From Paracoccaceae bacterium (GTDB lineage: Bacteria; Pseudomonadota; Alphaproteobacteria; Rhodobacterales; Rhodobacteraceae): DNA of 64,000 bases. A program made the position numbers and the translations under genes. Shown in pieces: positions 24,954 through 33,567 of this stretch. Below the pieces are notes generated by a model that was given only the letters and a program-made list of their open reading frames with translations, was not told the DNA's origin and did no database searches. Within the stretch, counting starts at the first letter, position 1, and the number at the start of each line of letters is the position of its first letter. Location of the stretch: positions 186,001-250,000 of the forward strand of contig JACKKJ010000001.1 in assembly GCA_024236495.1 (NCBI GenBank). Reading direction: 5' to 3'.

Positions 24954-25222
24954 CCCGCGACCCGATCACCCGCGCCTGGGCGGCGCTGATCGCCCTTTCC
25001 GCCGCCTCGACCGTTCTGGCAAGGGGGGTGTCGGGCGGTGCACTGGCCGGCCCGGCGCTGACAGCCGCCGGCGCGGCGATCCTGATCCTCGCCTGGGCCA
25101 AGGCGCGCACGATCCTGAACGTCTACCTCGGGCTTGGGCGGGCTGCCGCCCTGCGCAGGGGCTTCGGCCTTGCGCTGGCGCTTTACGCGGGGCTTCTTCT
25201 TGCTCTTTATGTCATGGGCTGA
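24950..25222 (+). CDS. norF: NorF, small membrane accessory of nitric oxide reductase
   Basis: A 90-residue protein with three hydrophobic segments and the family-like stretch AWAKARTILNVYLGL. It overlaps norE by four bases and ends the norCBQDEF operon, which matches the Paracoccus order. The role is accessory and not well defined. Confidence 0.85.
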   Translation: MTRDPITRAWAALIALSAASTVLARGVSGGALAGPALTAAGAAILILAWAKARTILNVYLGLGRAAALRRGFGLALALYAGLLLALYVMG

Positions 25223-25242
25223 GGCAGGGCGGCACGGTGCCC

Positions 25243-25947
25243 TTACTGCCCCTTGTTCCAGGCCAGCGCCGGGTCTTCCTCCGCATAGTCCCTGAGCCGG
25301 GAGAGATCTGCGATTTTCGCGTGGTTCTGGTGCACACTGACCCCGAAGCTGCGCAGCTTGGCAAAGGCGCGGCTCAGGCTTTCGGGCTTCATCCCGAGGC
25401 GCCCTGCGATCAGAACCTTGTCGTAGGGCAAGGTCACCGTGCAGGCGCCATCGCTGCAATCGGACAGTTCCAGCAGGAACTCCGCCACCCGCTGCGCCCC
25501 GGTTTGCGCCTTGAGCTGTTCGATCTGTTCGACCAGCCCGTGCAGATGCGCGAAGGTCGCGGCAAGGATCGACACCGCGACCCCGGGGTTGTCTTGCAGC
25601 AGACGCAGCACATGATCGGCCTCTACGCGCAGCACCTCGCAGTCGGTCACCGCCTCGGCGGAGACGGGATAGACATCGTGGCGGAAGGCCACCGCCTCGC
25701 CGATGCTGCGGCCGCGTGTAAAGACGCCGACGACCGCCTCGGTCCCGTTCGGCGCGATCCGGTAAAGCTTCACCCAGCCGTCCAGCACGATGTAGATCGC
25801 CGTCGCGCGTTCGCCTTGCAGGAAAAGCGTCGCGCCGCGTTCGACGGTTCGGGTGCGCGCATTCGACAGCACCTGTGTCAGGACATCTTCGGACATGCCG
25901 CGAAAGATCGTCGCTCGTCGCGCGGCTTCAAGCACCTCCGGCTTCAT
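25243..25947 (-). CDS. dnr: Dnr/NNR-type Crp-Fnr regulator of denitrification
   Basis: A 234-residue CRP/FNR-family regulator: cNMP-binding-like beta-roll (about 15-125), dimer helix, and a C-terminal HTH (about 180-200) with MKPESLSRAF, whose E-x-x-S-R residues read TTGA half-sites as in FNR. The N-terminal cysteines for an FNR iron-sulfur cluster are absent, which fits the NO-sensing Dnr/NNR branch (heme-based in Dnr). The long frame upstream is cut to the ATG at 25947. It is convergent with norF (20-base gap) and its likely targets are the two TTGACTTTCGTTAA boxes in this window. Confidence 0.88.
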   Translation of the reverse strand: MKPEVLEAARRATIFRGMSEDVLTQVLSNARTRTVERGATLFLQGERATAIYIVLDGWVKLYRIAPNGTEAVVGVFTRGRSIGEAVAFRHDVYPVSAEAVTDCEVLRVEADHVLRLLQDNPGVAVSILAATFAHLHGLVEQIEQLKAQTGAQRVAEFLLELSDCSDGACTVTLPYDKVLIAGRLGMKPESLSRAFAKLRSFGVSVHQNHAKIADLSRLRDYAEEDPALAWNKGQ

Positions 25948-26024
25948 CCGTCCATCCTTCTGCCATGCAGCCCTTCGTCCTGAATGCCACAGATCCCGGC
26001 CCGGCGCCACCTTGCACCGCGGCC

Positions 26025-26053
26025 GCCCGCCGGCGCATGCGGTCGCGGCGGGC
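26025..26053 (-). terminator. Hairpin after the channel-like gene
   Basis: GCCCGCCG (26025-26032) pairs perfectly with CGGCGGGC (26046-26053) around a 13-base loop, directly after the stop of the gene at 26058 on the minus strand. No T-run, so the strength is uncertain. Confidence 0.45.
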
Positions 26054-26057
26054 TGCG

Positions 26058-27065
26058 TCAGATCAGTTCGATCAGCATGACGGCCGCGTTCAGAAGCACA
26101 TAGCCCACGCCGATGATCAGAAGCGACCAATTGTCGAGCGACACGGACGCCTCGTCACGACCGGCGTAGCGCAGGCGCAGCGACCAGATCGAGATGAAGA
26201 CGGTCAGGAAGATCGCGCCGACAGCGATCAGGTTGATCTGTTCGGCCAGCGTGATGTTCGTCGTCTCGGGCAGGCTGTCGGAGATGACAAAGGCATTGGC
26301 CGATGCCGCGAAGATCGACCCAACGCCCATCCCGAACCGAGCGTCCAGATCGTCGGATTTCACCTTGAACGCCAGAAGGCCAAGAATCACCGACAGGAAT
26401 GAGATCCAGAAAAGCTTGAAGAGCGGCGCGAAGCTTGTGCGTTCCAGCGTGATCGGCACGACAAAGCGGGAATACCGCGCCTCGGCCTCGCCCGAACTCT
26501 GATAGCCGTAGTTGGTCGGATAGACATGTGTTTCGGTCACGGGGCGCCCCAGCCCGACCTGCCAGCCTGCCACCTGCACCTTCGGATCAAGCTCGGTCTC
26601 GCTGTCGGGAACGTAGACGAGGTTCGCCGCCTCGTATTGCGCATCCTCGATGTCGATGGTCAGGACATGATCGTCCAGCGGGAATTTCTGCACATCGAAC
26701 TGCTGGTAGATCGTCCCCTGCACCCTGACCGTGGCGTAGTTGAAGCCATTGTCGTTGATGACCTCGGTATCCGACCGGTTGGCGATCACCCCATTGGCCA
26801 GTTCGAAGGTCTGGTCGGGCCGGACATCGCTGCCCTGCCAGCGGAACCAGATCCAGAAATCCGCGTCGAAGCTGCCGTCGCGCGGCGACACGTTGGTCAG
26901 GCGCAGGACGTAGATCCCGGTCTGCACCTCGGTCAGCGTGTCGGCGATCGTCACCGCGCCGTCGATCAGGCTGCCGGCCAGACCGTCGGACTGCGCGCGG
27001 CCTGGAACCGCCTGCACAAGGCACAGCCCCATGGTCAGGCACAACGCCAAGATGCGGTTGAGCAA
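26058..27065 (-). CDS. Predicted pentameric ligand-gated ion channel homologue
   Basis: A 335-residue protein with a signal peptide (1-24), a beta-rich extracellular region (about 30-215) and four C-terminal helices. The layout is that of the Cys-loop/pLGIC superfamily. Seen are the strand motif FDADFWIWFRW near 68-78, a FPLDDHVLTIDIED segment near 127-140 that resembles the pro-loop region, M1 (LFKLFWISFLSVILGLLAF), an M2-like helix ending SDSLPE, M3 (INLIAVGAIFLTVFISIW) and M4 at the end. Such channels pass ions on ligand binding; the ligand is unknown. Recognition is by pattern only. A small hairpin (27084-27098) lies in its leader. It has no functional neighbours. Confidence 0.6.
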   Translation of the reverse strand: MLNRILALCLTMGLCLVQAVPGRAQSDGLAGSLIDGAVTIADTLTEVQTGIYVLRLTNVSPRDGSFDADFWIWFRWQGSDVRPDQTFELANGVIANRSDTEVINDNGFNYATVRVQGTIYQQFDVQKFPLDDHVLTIDIEDAQYEAANLVYVPDSETELDPKVQVAGWQVGLGRPVTETHVYPTNYGYQSSGEAEARYSRFVVPITLERTSFAPLFKLFWISFLSVILGLLAFKVKSDDLDARFGMGVGSIFAASANAFVISDSLPETTNITLAEQINLIAVGAIFLTVFISIWSLRLRYAGRDEASVSLDNWSLLIIGVGYVLLNAAVMLIELI

Positions 27066-27207
27066 AATGAAATCCCCCCTGTACCGCCGAACCGGCGGCG
27101 TCCCTTCGCGCTGGCCACTATGATCGGCGGCGCGGCTTTTTCAAGCGGGCTCGTTGCGGGAAAAGCATCTTCGTAAACCGTGACGCGACAGGGTGCTGCC
27201 GCCGCAG

Positions 27208-27963
27208 TCAACTTGCGTAGCTGCTGCCCTCACTGTCCAGGATGGACTTGATCTCACGCAGGTGCGCCTCTGCCTGGCCAGGATAGTCCTCAAGTTCCTG
27301 CGCGGTCTTCTCGGCGATCTCATGGCTGAGAACCCGTAGCGGCCGGCCGGTCTGAAGCGCACGAATGTAGGTCTCTGCCGCGCGTTCGAAATAGTAAAGC
27401 CGGTTGAAGGCGTCGGCCGGATCGCGCCCGATGACGAGAACGCCGTGATTGCCCATGATCATCACCTTGATCCGGGGATCGGACAGCATCTTCGCGCAGC
27501 GCGTCCCCTCCTCCTCGAACGCAAGGCCACCGTAGCTGTCGTCGATGACATAGCGCCCGTAGAAGGTCGCGGTGTTCTGGTCGATGGGCGGCAGGGTGCT
27601 GTCGGCAAGGCTGGCCAGAACCGTCGCGTGGATCGAATGGACATGCATGACGCAGCGCGCATGCGGGCAGGCGCGGTGGATCGAACCGTGAAGGCCCCAG
27701 GCGGTCGGATCGGGCGCATCCGGACCTTCGAGCGTGGAAGGGTCGTTCGCGTCGAGAAGAAGAAGGTTCGACGCGGTGATCCGCGCGAAATGCATCTGGT
27801 TGGCGTTCATCAGGAACTGCGTGCCGTCGTCGTTCACCGCCAGGCTGAAGTGGTTCGCCACGCCTTCGTGCATGTTCAGCCGTTCCGTCCAGCGGAAGGT
27901 CGCGGCAAGGTCGACCCGGTCCTGCCAGTGGCCAATGTTGGCTTTCAGCTGCGTCACGCTCAT
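27208..27963 (-). CDS. Class II aldolase/adducin family protein
   Basis: A 251-residue class II aldolase/adducin-domain protein. The zinc-site His pair is in MHVHSIHATV near 105-114, a further His in GNHGVLVIG near 172-180, and NHFSL near 36 is part of the phosphate-binding region. Family members are fuculose-, ribulose-phosphate-type aldolases or epimerases, and decarboxylating variants also exist; the substrate cannot be read. GGGGGGA precedes the ATG at 27963, which is preferred to an upstream start. Confidence 0.8.
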   Translation of the reverse strand: MSVTQLKANIGHWQDRVDLAATFRWTERLNMHEGVANHFSLAVNDDGTQFLMNANQMHFARITASNLLLLDANDPSTLEGPDAPDPTAWGLHGSIHRACPHARCVMHVHSIHATVLASLADSTLPPIDQNTATFYGRYVIDDSYGGLAFEEEGTRCAKMLSDPRIKVMIMGNHGVLVIGRDPADAFNRLYYFERAAETYIRALQTGRPLRVLSHEIAEKTAQELEDYPGQAEAHLREIKSILDSEGSSYAS

Positions 27964-28045
27964 CTTTGGTCCCCCCGATTGACTGGCAAAGTGTGGGGGC
28001 AAAGCGGCCCGGACGCCAAGCCGAAAGCGACGCCTTCGTGTCGCG

Positions 28046-28984
28046 CTAGGGCAGGACCGACAGCCAGAACCAGACTGTCACCATCGCCAGCCCGGTTCCG
28101 ATCAAGACCGACGAAGCCGCGACACGGCGCGCCGCGCCGTACATCGAGGAAAAGAGAAAGGCGTTCACCCCCGGCGCGGCCGAGGCGGTGACGACCGCCG
28201 AGCGCAGCTGTTCGATCGAAAGGCCAAAGACGTGCCGACCAAGACCCCAGGTAATCGCGGGATGCACCAGAAGCGACAGCACGCAAACCATCAGGATCGT
28301 CTTCATGTCGCCTTCCGGGCGATAGCGGACCAGCACCCCGCCCAGCCCGAAAAGCGCCGCCGGAAGCGCCGCACGCGCCATCATGCCGACCGCGGCCATC
28401 GCCGGTTCGGGCATCGGGACCCGCGCGAGGTTGACCACAAGGCCAAGCGCGATGCCGATGACCAGGGGGTTGCGCGCCAGCGATCCGCCGATCTGCCCGG
28501 CCAGCCGGCGCGCAGGCAGGCCGGTCCCGCGGCTGCGCGCGAGTTCCATGGCGGTGACGCCGATCGCATAGAGCACCGGCGCATGGATCGAGATGATGGC
28601 GAAGTTGCCCGACAGCGCATCGGTCCCGTAGGCGCGTTCCATGATCGGAAGGCCAAGCAGCAGCGTATTGGAAAAAAGGCAGACGAAGCCGATCGCGACC
28701 GCGTCCACCGGATTGCGCCCGAAGATCCGCCGCGCGCCGGCATAGCCCAGCGCGAAACTCGCCAGCGCCCCGGCATAGAAGGAAACAAGAAGGCCAGGAT
28801 CGAAATTCGCCCCCAGATCCAGCCGGGCGATCGACTGGAACAGCAGGCAAGGCACCGCGAAGCTTTGCGCAAAGCGCATCAGACCGTCGATGGCGTCGTC
28901 GCCGATCCACTTGCGCCAGGTCGCGAGGTATCCGAAGCCGACCAGCAGGAACACGGGCACGATGACCTCGAAAAGCGCCTGCAC
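28046..28984 (-). CDS. AEC family (auxin efflux carrier-like) transporter
   Basis: A 312-residue membrane protein with about ten hydrophobic segments in two halves, beginning FEVIVPVFLLVGFGYL and containing NTLLLGLPIM and NPLVIGIALGLVVNL, both typical of AEC/BART carriers. Bacterial members move dicarboxylates or other small acids. It sits 4 bases after the MBL hydrolase gene on the same strand. Confidence 0.85.
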   Translation of the reverse strand: MQALFEVIVPVFLLVGFGYLATWRKWIGDDAIDGLMRFAQSFAVPCLLFQSIARLDLGANFDPGLLVSFYAGALASFALGYAGARRIFGRNPVDAVAIGFVCLFSNTLLLGLPIMERAYGTDALSGNFAIISIHAPVLYAIGVTAMELARSRGTGLPARRLAGQIGGSLARNPLVIGIALGLVVNLARVPMPEPAMAAVGMMARAALPAALFGLGGVLVRYRPEGDMKTILMVCVLSLLVHPAITWGLGRHVFGLSIEQLRSAVVTASAAPGVNAFLFSSMYGAARRVAASSVLIGTGLAMVTVWFWLSVLP

Positions 28985-28988
28985 CCGC

Positions 28989-29786
28989 TCAGACCTCGTA
29001 GTCGATCGTCATGCCGTCATGGGCCACGTCCACATGGCCGGGCGTTTCGGCGACAAGCGTCGCATGATCCATGTCGATATGCATGTTGGTCAGGATGGCC
29101 CGGCGCGGCCGGGCGCGTTCGATCCACTCAAGCGCCCGTGCAAGATGGATATGGGTCGGGTGCGGCTTGCGGCGCAGCGCGTCAAGCACCCAGCAATCCA
29201 GGCCTTGCACGGCGGCCCAGGCGGCTTCGTCCATGTCCGACACGTCCGGCAGATAGGCAAGACCCGCTATCCGGAAGCCCAGCGCCTCGATCATGCCGTG
29301 TTCGACGCGAAAGGGCGTAAGGGCGATGTCCCCCCCTGCCCCGGCGATCGTGAACGAACCGTGGATCGTGTGCATGTCGCAAATCGGCGGATAGGACGAT
29401 CCTTCGGGCTGCACGAAGGCGTAGCCGAAGCGCGACACCAGCGCATCCTGCGTCGGGCCATCGGCCCAGACCGGCATCCTGCGGCGGGTGTTGAACACGA
29501 TCTGGCGGATGTCGTCGATCCCGTGGACATGGTCGGCATGGGCATGGGTGAAGACGACGGCGTCAAGTTCGCCCACACCGGCCGACAGAAGCTGTTCGCG
29601 CATGTCGGGCGAGGTGTCGATCAGGACACGGGTGGTCCCGCCCGCGTCTGTCCGTTCGACCAGCATCGAACAGCGCGTGCGGCGGTTCTTCGGATTGGCG
29701 GGGTCGCAGTCGCCCCAAAGCCCGCCCAGGCGCGGCACGCCGCCCGACGATCCACAGCCGAGGATGGTGAAGCGAAGCCGCGCCAT
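28989..29786 (-). CDS. MBL-fold metallohydrolase (PhnP-like)
   Basis: A 265-residue metallo-beta-lactamase-fold protein with the metal motif THAHADHVHG (80-89), an N-terminal GCGSSGGVPR loop and a late NMHIDMDH segment. The GCGSS start and CD-NPKNRR region match the PhnP/RNase-Z-like phosphodiesterase branch. The start at 29786 follows the tatD stop by one base. In Rhodobacterales this gene commonly follows tatD; the substrate is unknown. Confidence 0.82.
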   Translation of the reverse strand: MARLRFTILGCGSSGGVPRLGGLWGDCDPANPKNRRTRCSMLVERTDAGGTTRVLIDTSPDMREQLLSAGVGELDAVVFTHAHADHVHGIDDIRQIVFNTRRRMPVWADGPTQDALVSRFGYAFVQPEGSSYPPICDMHTIHGSFTIAGAGGDIALTPFRVEHGMIEALGFRIAGLAYLPDVSDMDEAAWAAVQGLDCWVLDALRRKPHPTHIHLARALEWIERARPRRAILTNMHIDMDHATLVAETPGHVDVAHDGMTIDYEV

Positions 29787-29787
29787 G

Positions 29788-30621
29788 TCAGGCCGCCCCG
29801 GCCAGCGACGAGGGACGCGCCGCCCTGGTGAAAAGCCGTTCGAAATTCCGCTCGGTCTGCGCGGCGAACTCTGCAAGGCTCAGCCCGAAGACCCCTGCCC
29901 CGACCTTCGCGGTATGCGCGGTATAGGCGGGTTCGTTGCGCCGGCCGCGGTGCGGGGGCGGCGCAAGATAGGGCGCGTCGGTTTCCAGAAGGATGCGGTC
30001 CACCGGCGCTGCGGCGAAGATGTCGCGCAGATCGCCGCTTTTCGGGAAGGCGGCGATGCCCGACATCGAAAGGTAAAAGCCAAGGTCCAGCGCGGCGCGC
30101 GCCAGGCCCGCGCCCGAAGAAAAGCAATGCATGACGCAGGAATAAGCCCCTGCCCGGTGTTCCTCCGTCAGGATCGCGGCCATGTCCTCGTCCGCGTCGC
30201 GGGCGTGGATGATCAGCGGCAGGCCGGTTTCGCGCGCCGCCGCGATATGGACGCGTAGCGATGTTTTCTGCACCTCGGCGCTGTCGGCGGTGTAGTGATA
30301 GTCAAGACCGGTTTCCCCGATCCCCACGAACTTCGGATGCCGTGCCAGCGCCACCAGCCCGTCCACGGTTGCCAACGGTTCGTCGGCCGCGCTCATCGGA
30401 TGGGTCCCGGCGGCGTAGAAGACGCCCGGGTGCGCCTCTGCGATTGCGCGCACCTTCGGTTCGTTCCGAAGCCGCGTGCAGATCGTGACCATCCGGTGCA
30501 CCCCCGCCGCGCGCGCCCGGTCGATGACAGTTTCCAGCTCCCCCTCGAAGTCCGGGAAATCGAGGTGACAGTGGCTGTCGGTGATGCGCGGTGCGTGCTC
30601 GGGGGGCTGGGGTTCGGTCAT
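29788..30621 (-). CDS. tatD: TatD family metal-dependent hydrolase
   Basis: A 277-residue TIM-barrel amidohydrolase-like nuclease: DSHCHLDF near 15-22 (metal ligands), IGETGLDYHY near 100-109, PLIIHARDAD near 135, VMHCFSSG near 160 and LLETDAPYLAP near 211. TatD proteins are 3'-5' exonucleases or hydrolases in DNA repair and quality control. An ATG 7 codons upstream (30642) is an alternative start. It lies 7 bases after holB. Confidence 0.9.
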   Translation of the reverse strand: MTEPQPPEHAPRITDSHCHLDFPDFEGELETVIDRARAAGVHRMVTICTRLRNEPKVRAIAEAHPGVFYAAGTHPMSAADEPLATVDGLVALARHPKFVGIGETGLDYHYTADSAEVQKTSLRVHIAAARETGLPLIIHARDADEDMAAILTEEHRAGAYSCVMHCFSSGAGLARAALDLGFYLSMSGIAAFPKSGDLRDIFAAAPVDRILLETDAPYLAPPPHRGRRNEPAYTAHTAKVGAGVFGLSLAEFAAQTERNFERLFTRAARPSSLAGAA

Positions 30622-30628
30622 GGCTGCC

Positions 30629-31759
30629 TCATCGCGCGGCAAGCCTGCCTGCCGTCTCGTCGATCTTGAGGATCATATCGAGGAGAAGCGCGCCGGGGTC
30701 AAGGTTCACCGCCTTGCCATGACGCGCCCGCGCGCCCAGGCTTTGATGGAGGTCGGCCCAGACCCGGCCCGCCGCGGCGTCGGGGGACGCCCGCGCCAGC
30801 AACGCGGCCTCGCCCGTCGCGGCCTCGGGCAAGGGTGGCCCGTCGATGCCCGACCGCGCAAGCCGCGCGATGAACAGATCCATCAGGGTCAGAAGCAGAT
30901 CGAACCGCGCCTCGGCGGCCCGCCCCCCGGCGCTGTCGGCAAGGCGTGCCGCCGCGATGCGATCGAGCCGCGGCGAGGCGCCGAAAAGATCGACGATGGC
31001 GGCGTAGGCCTCGATCCCGCCAAGGTTGATCAGGCGCACCGCCTCCCCCACCGATCCGCCCGAAAGCGCCGCCAGCGCCTCTGCCGACGCTGCCTCGGCG
31101 CCCGCGGCCGACAAAGCGGCCGCAAGGTCGTCCGGTGCCAGGGGCGCAAGACGCAATTCCCGACAGCGCGACCGGATCGTCGGCAGAAGACCGGACGGCT
31201 GATGCGCCACCAGAAGGATCGTCACCCCGGCGGGGGGTTCCTCAAGCAGTTTCAGGAGGGCGTTCGCGGCGCTTGTGTTCAATTCATCGGCCGGGTCGAC
31301 GATGACCACCCGCCGCCCGCCATCGGCGGCCGACAGGCTGAGGAACGACTTCAGCTTGCGGACCTCCTCGACCGTGATGACGGTCTTGAGTTGCTTGGTC
31401 TTGTCGTCCAAGCCCCGGCGCAGCAGGAAAAGCCGGCCCTCCGACCCGGCCAGAAGCCGGCGGGCGACCGGGTGGTCGGGGGCGATGTCCAGCGTTTCGG
31501 GCGCGGCGGGCGCATCCCCGAAAAGGCCGCCGCCGGACTCCTGTGGCGTAGCCAGGAGGAACCGGGCAATCCGCCAGGCCAGCGTCGCCTTGCCGACCCC
31601 GCGCGGACCGGTCAACAGCCAGCCATGGTGGAGCCGTCCGCTGTTGTAGACATCGAGAAACGCGCGTTCCGCCGCGCCCTGCCCATGGATCTGCGCGGTT
31701 TCGCGCGGATGCGGGGCGCCTTCGACCTTGTCGGGTTCGGGGATGTCGGGATCGGTCAT
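30629..31759 (-). CDS. holB: DNA polymerase III subunit delta'
   Basis: A 376-residue clamp-loader AAA+ protein with GPRGVGKATL (P-loop region), a conserved NALLKLLEEPP and SRC motif (IRSRCRELRL). The start is the ATG overlapping the tmk stop; the frame runs further upstream through antisense tmk. Function: part of the clamp loader at the replication fork. The tmk-holB-tatD order is a common bacterial arrangement. Confidence 0.92.
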   Translation of the reverse strand: MTDPDIPEPDKVEGAPHPRETAQIHGQGAAERAFLDVYNSGRLHHGWLLTGPRGVGKATLAWRIARFLLATPQESGGGLFGDAPAAPETLDIAPDHPVARRLLAGSEGRLFLLRRGLDDKTKQLKTVITVEEVRKLKSFLSLSAADGGRRVVIVDPADELNTSAANALLKLLEEPPAGVTILLVAHQPSGLLPTIRSRCRELRLAPLAPDDLAAALSAAGAEAASAEALAALSGGSVGEAVRLINLGGIEAYAAIVDLFGASPRLDRIAAARLADSAGGRAAEARFDLLLTLMDLFIARLARSGIDGPPLPEAATGEAALLARASPDAAAGRVWADLHQSLGARARHGKAVNLDPGALLLDMILKIDETAGRLAAR

Positions 31760-32382
31760 GCCCGCGCGGTCCAGGCAAGCGACTTGCGCGCGATCACCGC
31801 CACATCTTCCGCCACTGCCCCGGGGGCACGGTCGCCATCGATCACCCGGCAACGGCCCGGAAATTCCTTCGCGAGCGCAAGAAACCCCTCGCGCATCCGC
31901 GCCTGCAGGGCCTCGCCGAAATCCTCGAACCGTTCCTCGTGGCCGCCCCGCCCCTTCGCCCGCAAGAGCCCCTTGGCCGGGTCCATGTCGATGATGAAGG
32001 TCAGGTCGGGGTCGCGCCCGATCATCAGCGTGTGAAGCTGGTCCACGATGCCCCGCAGATCGCCACGCGACAGACCCTGATACATCCGCGTCGAATCCGC
32101 GAAACGGTCGGTGATGACGACCTTGCCGGCATCGAGCGCGGGCTGGATCGTTCGTTCCATGTGGTCGCGCCGTGCCGCGGTGAACAGCAGGATCTCCGTC
32201 TCCGCCGACCAACGGTCCGGGTCGCCCTCGAGCACGAGGCGCCGGATCTCCTCGGCGCCCGGGCTGCCGCCGGGCTCGCGCGTCAGGACGACATCGCGCC
32301 CGTCGGCGCGCAGCGCATCGGCCAGAAGCCGCGCCTGGGTGGACTTGCCCGAACCGTCGATCCCTTCGAAGCTGATGAACAT
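31756..32382 (-). CDS. tmk: Thymidylate kinase
   Basis: A 208-residue kinase beginning MFISFEGIDGSGKST (P-loop at 7-14), with TREPGGSPGAEEIR near 36-49 and DRFADSTRMYQG near 91-102 (the DR(Y/F) motif). It makes dTDP from dTMP. The ATG gives the standard N-terminus; an 11-residue longer frame is unlikely. It follows the D,D-carboxypeptidase gene by 7 bases. Confidence 0.95.
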   Translation of the reverse strand: MFISFEGIDGSGKSTQARLLADALRADGRDVVLTREPGGSPGAEEIRRLVLEGDPDRWSAETEILLFTAARRDHMERTIQPALDAGKVVITDRFADSTRMYQGLSRGDLRGIVDQLHTLMIGRDPDLTFIIDMDPAKGLLRAKGRGGHEERFEDFGEALQARMREGFLALAKEFPGRCRVIDGDRAPGAVAEDVAVIARKSLAWTARA

Positions 32383-32389
32383 CGGCCGG

Positions 32390-33550
32390 TCAGTTGGCGA
32401 ATTCGGACATGGCACGGGTGGACAGGATGCCGAAGGCGGTCTTGATCCGCGTCGCGAAACCGCCTTTCGCCACCGCCTCTTCCGCGACCAGCGGAACGAT
32501 CACGGGTTCATGGCCGGGGATCTCGATCGTCATTCGCGCCACCTCGCTGCCTGCCGCCACCGGCGCCTCGATCGGCGAGGCATAGCTGACCTCCGCCTTC
32601 AGGTTGTCCTGGGCGAGCGAGGGCAGAAGCAGCGTCAGGTCATCCTGCACGACCAGCCCGACCTGCGACTTCGCCCCCATCCAGACCGGCGCGTCGGCGA
32701 TCCGCGTGCCCGCCTTGGCGACGGTCTTCTGGACGAATTCGCGAAAGGCCCAGGACACGATCCGCTCTGCCTCCTCGGCGCGCTGGCGGTCGCTTTCCAG
32801 CCCGGAGACCGCGAAGACGATCCGGCGCCCGCCCTGCATCGCGGACCCGACAAGGCCAAAACCCGCCTCCTCGGTATGGCCGGTCTTGAGCCCGTCCGCC
32901 CCGATCCCGAGCTTGAGCAGCGGGTTGCGGTTGTGCCTGTTGTCAGGCGCACGGTTGTCGAAGGGGAACTCCTGAATCGCGAAATAGCCGTAGTATTCGG
33001 GGAATTCGGTGATCAGCCGCACCGCCAGATGGCCAAGGTCGCTCATGCTCATCCGCTGGTTCGGGTGCGGCCAGCCAGAGGCGTTGGCAAAGGTGGAATG
33101 ATCCATGCCCAGCGCCTTGGCGCGTTCGTTCATCTTGCGGGCGAAATCCTCCTCGGTGCCCGCCAGGCCCTCGGCGACCACGACGCAGGCGTCGTTGCCG
33201 GACAGGACGACGATACCCTTGATCAGGTCTTCGACCGTCGGGCGGTCCGTCTCGTTCAGGAACATGGTCGAACCGCCCATGTCCTTGGCGCGGGTGGAGA
33301 CCGCGAACCGATCCTCTAGCGACACCCGGCCGTCGCGCAGCGCCTCGAACAGCATGTTGACGGTCATCAGCTTGGACATCGACGCGGGCGGCACCGGTTC
33401 GTCCCCGCCCTTGTCCAGAAGAACGGTGCCGGTGGTGATGTCGTAGACCCAGGCATTGCGCGCGCGCGTTTCGAATGCATCGGCCCGGCCGGCAAGAACC
33501 GCCGCCGCAAGGGCGAACGCCATGAATAGCAGGCTGCGCAACAACGTCAT
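32390..33550 (-). CDS. dacA: D-alanyl-D-alanine carboxypeptidase (penicillin-binding protein 5/6 type)
   Basis: A 386-residue exported serine peptidase with signal peptide (1-25) and the three active-site motifs S57-x-x-K (SMSK), SGN (117-119) and KTG (222-224). A C-terminal PBP5-like beta domain runs from about 280, ending in an amphipathic helix suited to membrane anchoring. It trims the terminal D-Ala of peptidoglycan stem peptides. It lies 17 bases after the SPOR-domain lipoprotein, and both act on the cell wall. Confidence 0.93.
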   Translation of the reverse strand: MTLLRSLLFMAFALAAAVLAGRADAFETRARNAWVYDITTGTVLLDKGGDEPVPPASMSKLMTVNMLFEALRDGRVSLEDRFAVSTRAKDMGGSTMFLNETDRPTVEDLIKGIVVLSGNDACVVVAEGLAGTEEDFARKMNERAKALGMDHSTFANASGWPHPNQRMSMSDLGHLAVRLITEFPEYYGYFAIQEFPFDNRAPDNRHNRNPLLKLGIGADGLKTGHTEEAGFGLVGSAMQGGRRIVFAVSGLESDRQRAEEAERIVSWAFREFVQKTVAKAGTRIADAPVWMGAKSQVGLVVQDDLTLLLPSLAQDNLKAEVSYASPIEAPVAAGSEVARMTIEIPGHEPVIVPLVAEEAVAKGGFATRIKTAFGILSTRAMSEFAN

Positions 33551-33567
33551 GCCTCGTCCCTTCCCTC

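Noticed and set aside
25223..25260. Partial inverted repeat between norF and dnr as a terminator
   Set aside because: Only a 4-bp GGGC/GCCC core pairs cleanly; too weak to call.
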